A DNA stretch of 64,000 nucleotides, taken from Sulfuricystis multivorans (lineage in GTDB: Bacteria; Pseudomonadota; Gammaproteobacteria; Burkholderiales; Rhodocyclaceae). The position numbers and the translations under genes are program-made. Positions 14,975 to 26,674 of this stretch are shown here, in pieces. The notes under the pieces are model-generated. The model saw nothing but the letters and a program-made list of their open reading frames with translations. It had not been told where the DNA came from and made no database searches. The stretch lies in the NCBI RefSeq assembly GCF_003966565.1, contig NZ_AP018718.1:2418001-2482000 (forward strand). The letters are read 5' to 3'. Numbering within the stretch: the stretch's first letter is position 1; each line of letters starts with the position of its first letter.

Positions 14975-17288
14975 CCGACAGCGCCAGCCACTTCATGCCG
15001 GCGTCGCCGAAATTGACCTGCACGCGCGCATCATGACCGCTGCCTTCGGCATTGACGATCACACCAAGACCGAATTTCGCATGTCTCACCGTCTGGCCGA
15101 TGCGCAAGCCCGAATCGGGCCGCGAGCGCGCATAAGTCGGCGCTGGCGGAAATGAGGACGTCCCGCCGGGCGCCGCCCCACCTCGGAAGGTCGGCGCTGG
15201 CGGGACGGCACCAGCTCGGGTCGCACGCGCATTGAGAGTCTTGATGAGCGCAGCCGGAATCTCGTCGATGAAGCGCGAAGGCAGGTTGTAGCGCGTCTGG
15301 CCGTGCAGCAGGCGCATCTGCGCATGGGTCAGATACAGGCGTTTTCTGGCGCGCGTGACGGCGACATACATGAGGCGCCGTTCTTCCTCGAGGCCCTTCT
15401 CTTCGACGAGCGAATTCTCGTGCGGAAACAATCCTTCCTCCAGCCCGCAGATGAAGACGACGTCGAATTCGAGTCCCTTCGCGGCATGCACGGTCATCAG
15501 CTGCAGCGCGTCCTCCCCTTCGCCGGCCTGGTGCTCGCCGGCCTCGAGCGCGGCATGGGCGAGGAAGGCGGCGAGATCGCCGGAGAGCTCGCCTTCGCCG
15601 TCTGCCGCGCCTTCCTCGGCGATGAAGGCGGCGGCGGCATTGACGAGCTCGTCGAGGTTGGCGAGCCGCTCCTGGCCTTCCTTTTCGTTGCGGTAATGCT
15701 CACGCAGGCCGGAAAGGTCCAGCACATGCTCGACGAGCTCGGGCAGCGGCAAATGCGCTGCTGCGCGCAGCTTATCGATCAACTCCGCAAATGCCGCGAG
15801 CTTGGCGCCACCGGCGCCGGCCACATGAGGGATCGCCGCATAAAGGCTCGTCCCCCGTGCCATCGCGGCGTCGGCGAGCAGCTCGAGTGTTCTCGCGCCG
15901 ATCCCGCGCGTCGGGAAATTGACGACGCGGGAAAACGCCGTGTCGTCGTCGGGATTGGCGATCAGCCGCAGATAGGCGAGCGCATGCTTGATCTCGGCGC
16001 GCTCGAAGAAGCGCAGGCCGCCATAGACGCGGTAGGGAATGCCGGCATTGAACAAGGCGTGTTCGAGCGCGCGGGACTGCGCATTGCTGCGGTAGAGCAA
16101 CGCGATCTCGTGGCGAGCATGACCCTCGGCGACCAGTGCCCCAACCTCCTCGACGATGAAGCGCGCCTCGTCATTGTCCGAATACGCCTCGAAGAGGCGG
16201 ATCGGCTCGCCCGCGCCCGCTTCGGTCCACAGGTTCTTGCCGAGCCGCGAGGGGTTGTTTTTGATGATCGCGTTGGCGGCGTCGAGGATGTTGCCGTGCG
16301 AACGGTAGTTCTGCTCGAGGCGAATCACATTCTTGACCGCGAACTCACGCTCGAAGTCGCGCATGTTGCCGACTTCCGCACCGCGGAAGGCATAGATGGA
16401 TTGATCGTCATCACCGACGCAGAACAAAGACCCGCCCCCCTCGACCTCCCCTCGCGGGGGGAAGCTTCCGAGCTCGCTGCGCTCGTCTGTTACGGGCGAC
16501 TCCGTTGCACCGTCAGCGCGGGTTGCGGCTTCGCCGCGTGCCGGCCGGCCTTGGGACGGCCCTGCGCCCGGCCTGCGCCCTATCTGACCGGCCAGCAGCT
16601 TCAGCCAGCGGTATTGCAGGCGGTTGGTATCCTGGAACTCATCGACGAGGATGTGGCGGAAGCGCTCCTGGTAATGGCGGCGGATCGGCTCATTGCGCTC
16701 CAAAAGTTCGTAGGCACGCAGCAGCAATTCGGCGAAATCGACCACGCCCTCCTTCTGGCACTGTTCCTCATAGGCGGCGTAAAGCTCGACGCGCTTTTTC
16801 GTCCAGTCATCCCAAGCTTCGACCGCGGCCGGCCGCCGGCCGGCCTCCTTCTGCGCGTTGATGAACCAGGTGATCTCGCGCGGCGGATATTTCTCGTCAG
16901 AGACGTTCAGGGTCTTCAAAAGCCGTTTCACCGCGGCGAGCTGGTCGGCCGCGTCGAGGATCTGAAACAGCTGCGGCAGATGGGCATCACGGTAGTGCGC
17001 CCGCAACATGCGGTTCGCCAAGCCGTGGAAAGTACCGATCCACATCCCGCGCAGATTCATCGGCAGCATCGCCGACAGGCGCACGAGCATCTCTTTCGCC
17101 GCCTTGTTGGTGAAGGTGACGGCGAGCACCCCCTGGGGGGTGACCTGCCCGGTCGAGATCAGCCAGGCGATCCGGGTGGTGAGCACCCGCGTCTTGCCGC
17201 TACCTGCGCCGGCGAGGATCAGGGCATGCTGCGGCGGCAGGGTGACCGCAGCCAGCTGCGGTTCGTTGAGACCTTTCAGTAGATTCAA
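14952..17288 (-). CDS. uvrD: UvrD/Rep-family DNA helicase with two unusual repeat-derived segments
   Basis: 778 residues, superfamily 1A 3'-5' helicase active in excision repair and replication. Motif I is AGAGSGKT, motif II with its neighbours reads VDEFQDTN and VGDDDQSIYAFRG, and motif VI is LMYVAVTRARKRLYLTH. It starts with TTG at 17288 (MNLLKGLNEPQLAAV). Two stretches are odd. Residues of about 235-287, between the DEFQDTN strand and FCVGDDDQS, are a roughly 50-residue Gly/Pro/Arg-rich insertion of low-complexity GC repeat type. Residues of about 693-719, in the linker before the C-terminal domain, carry two VPPAPT/FPPAPT units. UvrD is more likely than PcrA or Rep by context. Confidence 0.88.
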   Translation of the reverse strand: MNLLKGLNEPQLAAVTLPPQHALILAGAGSGKTRVLTTRIAWLISTGQVTPQGVLAVTFTNKAAKEMLVRLSAMLPMNLRGMWIGTFHGLANRMLRAHYRDAHLPQLFQILDAADQLAAVKRLLKTLNVSDEKYPPREITWFINAQKEAGRRPAAVEAWDDWTKKRVELYAAYEEQCQKEGVVDFAELLLRAYELLERNEPIRRHYQERFRHILVDEFQDTNRLQYRWLKLLAGQIGRRPGAGPSQGRPARGEAATRADGATESPVTDERSELGSFPPRGEVEGGGSLFCVGDDDQSIYAFRGAEVGNMRDFEREFAVKNVIRLEQNYRSHGNILDAANAIIKNNPSRLGKNLWTEAGAGEPIRLFEAYSDNDEARFIVEEVGALVAEGHARHEIALLYRSNAQSRALEHALFNAGIPYRVYGGLRFFERAEIKHALAYLRLIANPDDDTAFSRVVNFPTRGIGARTLELLADAAMARGTSLYAAIPHVAGAGGAKLAAFAELIDKLRAAAHLPLPELVEHVLDLSGLREHYRNEKEGQERLANLDELVNAAAAFIAEEGAADGEGELSGDLAAFLAHAALEAGEHQAGEGEDALQLMTVHAAKGLEFDVVFICGLEEGLFPHENSLVEEKGLEEERRLMYVAVTRARKRLYLTHAQMRLLHGQTRYNLPSRFIDEIPAALIKTLNARATRAGAVPPAPTFRGGAAPGGTSSFPPAPTYARSRPDSGLRIGQTVRHAKFGLGVIVNAEGSGHDARVQVNFGDAGMKWLALSVAKLEAV
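15134..15210 (-). repeat. Two copies of the short GC-rich repeat inside the helicase gene
   Basis: On the minus strand, 15187-15210 and 15134-15152 both carry CCGCCAGCGCCGAC/T. They are read as VPPAPTF and FPPAPTY within the disordered linker before the C-terminal domain, separated by a Gly/Ala-rich spacer. The same string occurs in intergenic DNA at 13258 and 51675 and in ogt. Confidence 0.65.
16426..16590 (-). repeat. In-frame low-complexity insertion in the helicase gene
   Basis: About 165 bp (a multiple of three within my reading) of GC-rich DNA with short inverted segments such as CCTCCCC...GGGGGG lies between codons for LLAGQ and FCVGDDDQS, which are nearly adjacent in ordinary UvrD proteins. 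It encodes a Gly/Pro/Arg/Glu-rich loop. The boundaries are approximate because the parent sequence is not available. Confidence 0.6.
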
Positions 17289-17332
17289 TGGCTTAGCCTT
17301 TTCGTCAAAGTATGTAGTCTAGCCGATGGGGC

Positions 17333-17360
17333 TTGAACTTTTCTGGCGACGCTCTATCTT
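17333..17360 (+). promoter_or_regulatory. Putative sigma-70 promoter of the small gene
   Basis: TTGAAC (17333-17338), a 16-bp spacer and TATCTT (17355-17360) upstream of the 110-residue gene. The match is moderate. A perfect palindrome follows just downstream. Confidence 0.4.
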
Positions 17361-17369
17361 ATGGTTAAA

Positions 17370-17384
17370 TGTTGCAGTGCAACA
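17370..17384. promoter_or_regulatory. 15-bp palindrome, putative operator
   Basis: TGTTGCAGTGCAACA is a perfect odd palindrome located 10 bp after the putative -10 and 25 bp before the ATG, a place where a repressor would block transcription. TGCA-containing palindromes of this kind occur upstream of phasin genes controlled by PhaR in PHB-forming bacteria; assignment to PhaR is a guess. Confidence 0.5.
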
Positions 17385-17408
17385 AAATTGCACTCGAAAG
17401 GAATTGCC

Positions 17409-17741
17409 ATGAAACCGATCAATCCGAAAATCCTGCCCTGGCTGGCTCACAAGGCCGGCATTGCCGAACATCGTGCCGAAATCCTCTGGCACATCGCCTG
17501 CCACCATGCGGCCCACGTCATCGGCAAGACCGACACCCCTGCCTACTGGGCCACAGCGGTGGATCGCCTGCTCGAGCTCATCGCCGCCGAGCGTCTGCGC
17601 GAGGATGCCGCTTCCTTCGGCTGGCGTCGCTGGGCTCGTCTCTACCGCGACCTGTGGCAGGTGCCGATCGCCTGTCTTGATGCACTGATGCTCAACAGCC
17701 AGCGGGGCTGGCGGCATCTGAAACCGCTCTCTTTCGGCTGA
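17409..17741 (+). CDS. Conserved hypothetical protein, 110 residues
   Basis: A soluble, mostly helical small protein beginning MKPINPKILPWLAHKAGI. It is rich in Trp and His (six Trp), with a central amphipathic block (AYWATAVDRLLELIAAERL). An AAAGGA ribosome site lies 7 nt before the ATG at 17409; longer frames upstream lack one. It has its own promoter-like elements and a palindromic operator candidate. I do not recognise a function, though it looks like a family restricted to betaproteobacteria. It is followed at once by element C copy 1. Confidence 0.7.
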   Translation: MKPINPKILPWLAHKAGIAEHRAEILWHIACHHAAHVIGKTDTPAYWATAVDRLLELIAAERLREDAASFGWRRWARLYRDLWQVPIACLDALMLNSQRGWRHLKPLSFG

Positions 17742-17770
17742 TCCATCCCCCCAGCCAGAAGACCAGTGCC

Positions 17771-17925
17771 ATAATTCTAAAAATCAGTTGGACGCGCCCG
17801 ATGGTGCGTGCCAGCTGGAGCAAAGCGGTGTCACCTTCAAGGTGAGCGCAATCAGTGATAATTCTTTTGATCCCCAGGGGCATTTCTCGCCTCCAGGAGC
17901 GGTCAACTGGGGTTTTTTGGATAAT
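17771..17925. mobile_element. Short inverted-repeat element C, copy 1 (155 bp)
   Basis: Bounded by ATAATTCTAAAAATCAGTTG at the left and CAACTGGGGTTTTTTGGATAAT-like sequence at the right, which are imperfect inverted repeats. Its interior ends match those of 18951-19195 in the opposite orientation. It lies 29 bp after the small gene and ends 6 bp before the ATG of the diguanylate cyclase gene. No transposase. The right end brings a GGATAAT -10-like box close to that start codon. Confidence 0.75.
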
Positions 17926-17931
17926 GATGAC

Positions 17932-18950
17932 ATGAACCTCGGCACGGTCCGTCATCGCTTGCACAATGACTTCCAACTGGCGATCCTGACATTGTTGGGT
18001 TCGCTGGCAGTGTTGAGCATCACGCCTTTCGCCATCTATCGCGCCATCGATCACGAATGGGTGCCTTTCGTGATGGATGTCGGCATCATCGCGGTCATCA
18101 GCGGCGGGCTCTGGTATGCCTGGCGAAGTGGCGACAGCGAGCGCCCCAGCACGATTCTTTCCTATTTCGTCGGCGTGATGGCCATAGTCGCCTCCCATGT
18201 GCTGGGCAAGCAAGGGACTTACTGGATTTATCCGGCGTTGATCGCCAATTTTTTCCTCACCCAGCGCAAGCATGCCCTCATCATCGCGGCAGCAGTGCTC
18301 GCGCTGATCATGGCGACCGGCGGGTGGCATCGAGAAACGCACGAGGCGGCATCGTTTGCGGTGACGCTGATCCTGTCCGTCTTGCTCGCCTATGTGTTCG
18401 CCTATCGCACTGCCGAGCAACGTGAACAGCTCCAACGCTTGGCCTCGCTGGATGCGCTGACCGGCATCCACAACCGGCGCGGGCTGCTGCGCGAGCTCGA
18501 ACGCGCACGGAGAATCCTCGCCCGCGACGGCCGAGCTCACGGCCTGCTGATACTCGATCTCGATCATTTCAAGCAGATCAACGACCGCTTCGGCCATGCC
18601 CGGGGCGACGAAGTACTGATCCGTTTCGCCCGCCTGCTTGCAAACTCCCTCCGCCCGCACGACCGGCTGTTTCGCTATGGCGGCGAGGAATTCGTCGTCC
18701 TGACCCAGGCCGAGGATGCAGGCACCCTTCGCGCCATTGCCGAGAAATTGCGTTTGGCCGCCGAGAATGGGCTCGACGATGGGCATGGCCAAGCCGTGAC
18801 CACTTCGATCGGCGGCGCGATCCTGCGTACTGACGAGAGCATCGAAACCTGGCTCGCACGCGCCGATGGTGCGCTGTATCTCGCCAAGCATGGCGGTCGC
18901 AACCGCGTCGTCATCGATACCGAAGCCGGAAAGGAAGCCCCGGCGGGCAT

Positions 18951-18954
<4 letters not shown>
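17932..18954 (+). CDS. Membrane diguanylate cyclase (GGDEF protein)
   Basis: 340 residues from the ATG at 17932. About six hydrophobic segments span residues 15-165, followed by a cytoplasmic GGDEF domain that starts at SLDALTGIHNRRGL. The active-site motif is GGEEF at residues 250-254, an accepted active variant, with LDLDHFKQINDRFGH upstream; an RxxD inhibitory site is not obvious. It makes cyclic di-GMP from two GTP. The frame is open back to 17788, so a start inside element C is possible. The TAA stop is supplied by the terminal repeat of element C copy 2, so the gene fills the interval between two inverted elements. Confidence 0.88.
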
Positions 18955-21809
<2,855 letters not shown>

Positions 21810-21810
<1 letters not shown>

Positions 21811-22310
21811 TGCGCGCCATCGTCCTCGCCCTTGCCCTGCTGCTCTCGGCCTGCGGCTTCCAGCTCAGGGGCAGCTACGACCTGCCTTGGGAAACGCTGG
21901 CGATTTCCGGCCTGCCGGAAAACAGCGAGCTGTATTTCCAGATCAAGCGCAGCATCGAATCCGGCTCCCTGACCAAGGTGGTCACCGACAGCAAACAAGC
22001 CAGAGCCTCCCTCGTGGTGCTGCGCAACGACCAGCACAAGAGCATCCTCTCGCTGTCGGCGAAGGGTCTGGTGCGCGAATACCAACTGACGCGCAGTTTC
22101 ATGTTCAAGGTCCAGGACGCCAGCGGCAAGCCGATCCAGCCCCCTACCCAGATCGTCCTGCAACGCGAGATGACCTTCGACGACGAGCACGTCTTCGCGA
22201 AGGAAGCGGAAGAAGCGATCATCTGGCGCGAGATGCAGAGCGATCTCGTCCAGCAACTGATGCGCCGGCTCGCCGCCGGCAAGGCGCGGCCCGCTACCGC
22301 AGGCGGTTGA
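21810..22310 (+). CDS. lptE: LPS-assembly lipoprotein LptE
   Basis: 166 residues. A lipoprotein signal peptide ends with lipobox LSAC and Cys15, followed by GFQLRGSYDLPWETLAISG, the usual mature start of LptE. LptE plugs the LptD barrel in the outer membrane and helps deliver lipopolysaccharide to the surface. The ATG shares its A with the leuS stop; the leuS-lptE-holA order is conserved in proteobacteria, and holA follows after 4 bp. Confidence 0.92.
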
Positions 22311-22314
22311 TGCC

Positions 22315-23643
22315 GTGATCCTGCGCCCCGAACAACTTCATGCCCACCTCGAAAAGCCCCTGCAGCCACTCTACGTGCTGCACGGTGACGAGCCGCTGCT
22401 GACCACGGAGGCCGGCGATCTGCTGCGCGCCGCGGCGCGCCGGCAAGGCTACACGGATCGCACGGTGCTCGTCGTCACCCCTTCTTTCAAGTGGGAAGAA
22501 CTGTTCCATGCCGCCGGCAACCTGTCGCTGTTCGGAGGCCGCGCGTTCATCGATCTGCGCATTCCAACCGGCAAGCCGGGCCGCGATGGCGCCGAAGCGT
22601 TGCAACGCTACGCCCGCGCGCTACCTGCCGAGACCATTACGCTCATCACGCTGCCGGAAATGGATTGGCGCGCTCGAAAAGCGGCATGGTTTGCCGCGCT
22701 CGCCGGGGTCGGGGTGGTCATCGAAGGCAATGCCCCGCCGGTAGCGATGCTGCCGCAGTGGATCAGTCGGCGCCTCGCTGCGCAAGGCCAATCGGCGTCT
22801 GCCGAGGCTCTCGAATTCATCGCGCTCAATGTCGAAGGCAATCTCCTCGCCGCACATCAGGAAATCCAGAAACTCGGACTCCTTTATCCGCCGGGCGAAT
22901 TGTCGCTGCAGCAGGTCTCCGCCGCGGTGCTGAACGTCGCCCGCTATGACATCGACGACCTGAAGAACGCTCTGCAAGCGAAGGATGCCGCGCGCGCCGC
23001 ACGCACGCTCGAAGGTTTGAAGGCCGAAGACGCCGCCCCGCCGCTGGTGCTCTGGGTGCTGGCCACTGAGGCCAGAAGCCGCGCGCAACGCGCCGCCGCC
23101 TCCGTTCCGCCCTCGCAAAGTCAGCCTCCTAGGGGGTCGGCGTCCGGCGTCGCTCACGGCCGCTCCGCCCCCGCCTGCGGCGGGTCCCCCTCCGCTGTTC
23201 GCGCCGCCGCCTCCGTTCCGCCCTCGCAAAGTCAGCCTCCTAGGGGGTCGGCGTCCGGCGTCGCTCACGGCCGCTCCGCCCCCGCCTGCGGCGGGTCCCC
23301 CTCCGCTGTTCGCGCCGCCGCCTCCGTTCCGCCCTCGCAAAGTCAGCCTCCTAGGGGGTCGGCGTCCGGCGTCGCTCACGGCCGCTCCGCCCCCGCCTAC
23401 GGCGGGTCCCCCTCCGCTGTTCGCGCCGCCGCCTCCGTTCCGCCCTCGCAAAGTGAGCCCCCTGGGGGGTCGGCGTCCGGCGTCGCTCACGGCCGCTCCG
23501 CCCCCGCCTACGGCGGGTCCCCCTCCGCTGTTCGCGCCGCCCTATTGCATGCGGCGCGGATCGATCGCATCATCAAGGGGTTGAGCAGTGGGGACGTTTG
23601 GGATGAATTCCTGCAACTTGCGTTGCGATTGACGAGAGCATGA
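22315..23643 (+). CDS. holA: DNA polymerase III delta subunit with a four-unit internal tandem repeat
   Basis: 442 residues, about 100 more than usual. It is the clamp-loader subunit that opens the beta clamp. The GTG start at 22315 gives [23 protein letters not shown] and [10 protein letters not shown] are typical of domain I. Residues of about 260-410 are four in-frame 37-residue repeats rich in Ser, Pro, Gly and Ala. The recognisable C-terminal helices ([20 protein letters not shown]) resume directly after them. About 40 residues of domain III expected between [11 protein letters not shown] and that helix are not seen, so the repeat appears to replace structured sequence. The reading frame is intact to the overlap with proA. 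Confidence 0.88.
   Translation: MILRPEQLHAHLEKPLQPLYVLHGDEPLLTTEAGDLLRAAARRQGYTDRTVLVVTPSFKWEELFHAAGNLSLFGGRAFIDLRIPTGKPGRDGAEALQRYARALPAETITLITLPEMDWRARKAAWFAALAGVGVVIEGNAPPVAMLPQWISRRLAAQGQSASAEALEFIALNVEGNLLAAHQEIQKLGLLYPPGELSLQQVSAAVLNVARYDIDDLKNALQAKDAARAARTLEGLKAEDAAPPLVLWVLATEARSRAQRAAASVPPSQSQPPRGSASGVAHGRSAPACGGSPSAVRAAASVPPSQSQPPRGSASGVAHGRSAPACGGSPSAVRAAASVPPSQSQPPRGSASGVAHGRSAPAYGGSPSAVRAAASVPPSQSEPPGGSASGVAHGRSAPAYGGSPSAVRAALLHAARIDRIIKGLSSGDVWDEFLQLALRLTRA
23101..23544 (+). repeat. Four 111-bp tandem repeats inside holA
   Basis: Four head-to-tail units of 111 bp, starting at 23101, 23212, 23323 and 23434. Units 1 and 2 are identical; units 3 and 4 differ at a few positions (for example TGC to TAC, and CAGCCTCCTAGG to GAGCCCCCTGGG). 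Each encodes 37 residues and keeps the frame. The near-identity of the units suggests recent expansion, and copy number may vary among strains. Confidence 0.95.
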
Positions 23644-24902
23644 CGATGGATATCAAAAGCTACATGGAAACGCTCGGCCGCCAAGCGCGTGAAGCCTCGC
23701 GCGCGATGGCTAAGGCGACCACCGCAGCGAAGAATGCGGCGCTCCTTGCCATGGCGGCCGACATCCGCGCGCACCGTGACGAGCTTCTTGCCGCGAACGC
23801 CGAAGACGTCGCCGAGGCGAAGGCCAACGGGCTCGATCCGGCAATGCTCGACCGCTTGACGATCACCGCCAGGAGCGTCGAAGCGATGGCGCAAGGACTC
23901 GAGCAGGTAGCCGCGCTTCCCGATCCGATCGGCGAGATTTCGGACATGAAATACCGCCCCTCCGGCATCCAGGTCGGCAAGATGCGCGTGCCGCTCGGTG
24001 TCATCGGCATCATCTATGAAGCGCGGCCGAATGTGACGGCGGATGCCGCGGCGCTGTGCCTCAAGTCCGGAAACGCAGCGATCTTGCGCGGCGGCAAGGA
24101 AGCGATCCGCTGCAATCAGGCGATCGCCGCCTGTGTGCGGCGGGGCTTGACCGTCGCCGCTCTGCCGGAAACTGCGGTGCAGGTGGTGCAGACCACCGAC
24201 CGCGCCGCGGTAGGCCATCTCGTGGCGATGCCCGAATACGTCGATGTGATCGTGCCGCGCGGCGGCAAGGGCTTGATCGAGCGCATCTCGAAGGAGGCGC
24301 GCGTGCCGGTGATCAAGCATCTGGACGGCAACTGCCACGTCTATATCGACACCGCCGCCGATCCGGGAAAAGCGCTGAAAATTCTGGAGAACGCCAAATG
24401 CCAACGGCTGGGTACTTGCAACACCGCCGAATCGCTGCTCGTCGCCCGCCCCGTCGCGGCCACACTGCTGCCGCAGCTGGCGGCGATGCTCATCCAGCAC
24501 AGCGTCGAGATCCGCGGCTGCCCCGAGACCTGCGCGCTCGTGCCGCAGGCGAAACCGGCGACGGAGGAGGATTACTACACCGAATACCTCGCCGCGATCA
24601 TCTCCTGCAAGGTGGTCGCCGACGTCGATGAGGCGATCGCCCACATCAACAAGTATTCCTCCGCGCACACCGAGGCGATCGTCACCGAAGACTACACCCA
24701 TGCGATGCGTTTTCTGCGCGAGGTCGACTCGTCCTCCGTCATGGTCAATGCCTCGACGCGCTTCGCCGATGGTTTCGAATACGGGCTGGGCGCCGAGATC
24801 GGCATCTCGACCGACAAGTTCCATGCGCGCGGGCCGGTCGGCCTCGAGGGCCTCACTTCGCAGAAATGGATCGTCTTCGGCAACGGCGAAGTGCGGTCGT
24901 GA
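23640..24902 (+). CDS. proA: Gamma-glutamyl phosphate reductase
   Basis: 420 residues, the normal ProA length. It reduces glutamyl-5-phosphate to glutamate semialdehyde with NADPH in proline synthesis. The aldehyde dehydrogenase-like fold is seen in [14 protein letters not shown] and the catalytic Cys in [11 protein letters not shown]; the C-terminal [20 protein letters not shown] is characteristic. The start overlaps the holA stop (ATGA) and the stop overlaps the GTG start of ogt (GTGA). proB is not in the window. Confidence 0.95.
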   Translation: MTMDIKSYMETLGRQAREASRAMAKATTAAKNAALLAMAADIRAHRDELLAANAEDVAEAKANGLDPAMLDRLTITARSVEAMAQGLEQVAALPDPIGEISDMKYRPSGIQVGKMRVPLGVIGIIYEARPNVTADAAALCLKSGNAAILRGGKEAIRCNQAIAACVRRGLTVAALPETAVQVVQTTDRAAVGHLVAMPEYVDVIVPRGGKGLIERISKEARVPVIKHLDGNCHVYIDTAADPGKALKILENAKCQRLGTCNTAESLLVARPVAATLLPQLAAMLIQHSVEIRGCPETCALVPQAKPATEEDYYTEYLAAIISCKVVADVDEAIAHINKYSSAHTEAIVTEDYTHAMRFLREVDSSSVMVNASTRFADGFEYGLGAEIGISTDKFHARGPVGLEGLTSQKWIVFGNGEVRS

Positions 24903-25399
24903 GCCCGCCCACCCCCAGCCCCGCCCTCTCGGGCGGGGAGACTTTGTGTGCCGTCCTGCCAGCGCCGAGCTTCAGCATCGGCATCCGCTGCAACGACGAT
25001 GCGATCGCCGAGATCGTCTATCTCGAGCCGTGCCCCGAAATCAAGCCCTCCTCGGCGTTGGCGAAAGAGGCCGTGCGCCAGTTACGCGCTTATCTGAAAG
25101 ACCCGCGCTTTCTCTTCTCGCTGCCGCTCGCCCTCGCCGGCACGGCCTTCCAGCGCCGGGTCTGGGCCGGTATTACGACCATTCCCGCCGGCGCGACGCA
25201 GACCTATGGCGAGCTGGCGCGCACGCTCGGCAGCAGCCCACGCGCCGTCGGCAATGCCTGCGGTGCCAATCCCTATCCCCTCGTCATCCCCTGCCATCGC
25301 GTCGTCGCCGCAGGCGGCAAGTTGGGCGGCTTCGCCCGCCAACGCGGCGGTTTCCTGCTCGAAGTGAAGCGCTGGCTGCTCGCGCATGAGGGAGCCTGA
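24899..25399 (+). CDS. ogt: Methylated-DNA-protein-cysteine methyltransferase
   Basis: 166 residues from the GTG at 24899, which overlaps the proA stop. It removes alkyl groups from O6-alkylguanine by suicidal transfer to a Cys. The active-site motif is [13 protein letters not shown], with [17 protein letters not shown] as the DNA-binding helix-turn-helix. The first 25 residues are encoded by repeat family D plus the GTCCTGCCAGCGCCGA repeat (read as [18 protein letters not shown]), so either the protein gained a repeat-derived N-terminus or translation begins later, for instance at the TTG at 24944. The 3' end overlaps xerD by 14 nt. Confidence 0.85.
   Translation: MSPPTPSPALSGGETLCAVLPAPSFSIGIRCNDDAIAEIVYLEPCPEIKPSSALAKEAVRQLRAYLKDPRFLFSLPLALAGTAFQRRVWAGITTIPAGATQTYGELARTLGSSPRAVGNACGANPYPLVIPCHRVVAAGGKLGGFARQRGGFLLEVKRWLLAHEGA
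24903..24973 (+). repeat. Family D copy 3 joined to the short GC-rich repeat, at the start of ogt
   Basis: CCCCGCCCTCTCGGGCGGGG hairpin-forming sequence and GAGACTTTGTG match family D copy 2 in reverse orientation. They run straight into GCCGTCCTGCCAGCGCCGAG, a variant of the short repeat at 13258 and 51675. The segment lies in the first codons of ogt. Confidence 0.65.
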
Positions 25400-26291
25400 T
25401 CGCGCACTCATCGACGAGTTCGTCGACAGTCTGTGGCTTGCCGACGGGCTGGCGAAGAACACGCTCGCCGCCTACCGTTCCGATCTCGCCCTGTTCGCCG
25501 CCTGGCTGGATGAGCGCCAGCGCACTTTGCTCGATGCGCAGGAAGCGGATGTCGACGCCTGGCTTGCCCACCTGCATCGGCGCAGCGAACGGGTTCGGCC
25601 GACGACGCTCAGACGCTTTCTGGCTTCCTTGCGGCGTTTCTACCGCTGGCTCATCGAACAAGGGCGACGCGCGCACGATCCGCTGCTCAACATCCAGCCA
25701 CCGGTCGTCGCCGAACGTTTCCCGAAGACGCTGTCGGAAAAGAACGTCGAGGCGCTACTGGCCGCGCCGGACGTGGCAAAGCCGCTGGGCCTGCGCGACC
25801 GGGCGCTGCTGGAACTCCTCTACGCCACGGGCTTACGCGTCTCCGAGCTCGTGGCCCTCAAGCTCTTCAATCTGAGCCTCGACGACCGCGTCGTACGCAC
25901 CTTCGGCAAAGGCGGCAAAGAGCGCCTCGTGCCGCTGGGCGAAGTGGCGGCCGAATGGCTGCAACGCTGGCTGCGCGAGGGACGGCCACGGCTCCTCAAG
26001 GGCCGCTCCAGCGATCACGTATTCGTCACCACGCGCGGCGTCGGCATGACGCGCCAGATGGCCTGGACGCTGATCAAGAAACATGCCGTGGCCGCCGGCA
26101 TCCCGCGCGAGAAAATTTCGCCGCATGTGCTGCGCCATGCCTTCGCGACCCATCTCATCAATCACGGCGCCGACCTGCGCGTCGTCCAGCTTCTGCTCGG
26201 CCATGCCGACATCTCGACGACGCAGATCTACACCCACGTCGCTCGGGCACGGCTCAAGCAACTGCATGCGCAGCATCACCCGCGCGGCTGA
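25386..26291 (+). CDS. xerD: Tyrosine recombinase XerD
   Basis: 301 residues. XerD works with XerC at the dif site to resolve chromosome dimers. The N-terminal SAM-like core-binding domain spans about 1-95, then the catalytic domain with the full set: Arg151 (TGLRVSEL), Lys175 (FGKGGKER), His247 and Arg250 (PHVLRHAF), His273 (LLGHADIS) and nucleophile Tyr282 (QIYTHV). XerD rather than XerC is favoured by the overall pattern and the position after ogt. No dif-like site is obvious nearby. It is convergent with folB, with no gap. Confidence 0.9.
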   Translation: MREPDRALIDEFVDSLWLADGLAKNTLAAYRSDLALFAAWLDERQRTLLDAQEADVDAWLAHLHRRSERVRPTTLRRFLASLRRFYRWLIEQGRRAHDPLLNIQPPVVAERFPKTLSEKNVEALLAAPDVAKPLGLRDRALLELLYATGLRVSELVALKLFNLSLDDRVVRTFGKGGKERLVPLGEVAAEWLQRWLREGRPRLLKGRSSDHVFVTTRGVGMTRQMAWTLIKKHAVAAGIPREKISPHVLRHAFATHLINHGADLRVVQLLLGHADISTTQIYTHVARARLKQLHAQHHPRG

Positions 26292-26642
26292 TCAAGCCCG
26301 CGCCCGCTCGATCTGCACGCCGACGCGCTTGACACCCTTGGCGATGCCGACCTTGGCGATCGACACCTTGACCCAGGGAGCGCGAAATTCGTCGAGCAGC
26401 AGCGCGATCACGAATTCACCCAGCGTCTCCAGCAGATTGAAATGGCGCTGGGCGAGTTCCTCGCGGATGCGCGCGATCACTTGCGCGTAGTCGATGGTCT
26501 TGGTGATGTCGTCGTCCTGCGCCGCCTCATCGGGCACGCCGAAGGTGAGCGACAGTTCCAGCGTCTGCGGCGCGACGCGTTCGCGCGCATAGATGCCGAC
26601 ATGAGCCTCGACGCGCATTTCCTCGATGAAGATGAAGTCCAT
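26292..26642 (-). CDS. folB: Dihydroneopterin aldolase
   Basis: 116 residues, the usual size. It converts 7,8-dihydroneopterin to 6-hydroxymethyl-dihydropterin in folate synthesis. The sequence starts MDFIFIEEMRVEAHVGIYARE, with the conserved Glu in the active-site region, and has DYAQVIARI and LLETLGEFV (second catalytic block). It is read divergently from plsY with a 32-bp gap and ends against the xerD stop. Confidence 0.92.
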   Translation of the reverse strand: MDFIFIEEMRVEAHVGIYARERVAPQTLELSLTFGVPDEAAQDDDITKTIDYAQVIARIREELAQRHFNLLETLGEFVIALLLDEFRAPWVKVSIAKVGIAKGVKRVGVQIERARA

Positions 26643-26674
26643 GAAGCGGCCTCGAATAGAATGACGGGCATTCT

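Noticed and set aside
22621-23490. Gly/Arg-rich repeat protein on the minus strand opposite holA
   Set aside because: It is the antisense reading of the 111-bp tandem repeats and the holA body; there is no ribosome site, and the holA frame explains the sequence.
23101-23544. Possible CRISPR array because of regular repeats
   Set aside because: Units are directly adjacent with no spacers, the period is 111 bp and the frame is coding; no cas genes nearby. The heptamer arrays are also too short and lack spacers.
24966-26291. XerD as an integrase of a mobile element
   Set aside because: The full-length XerD pattern, housekeeping context and lack of att-like repeats argue for the chromosomal dimer-resolution enzyme.
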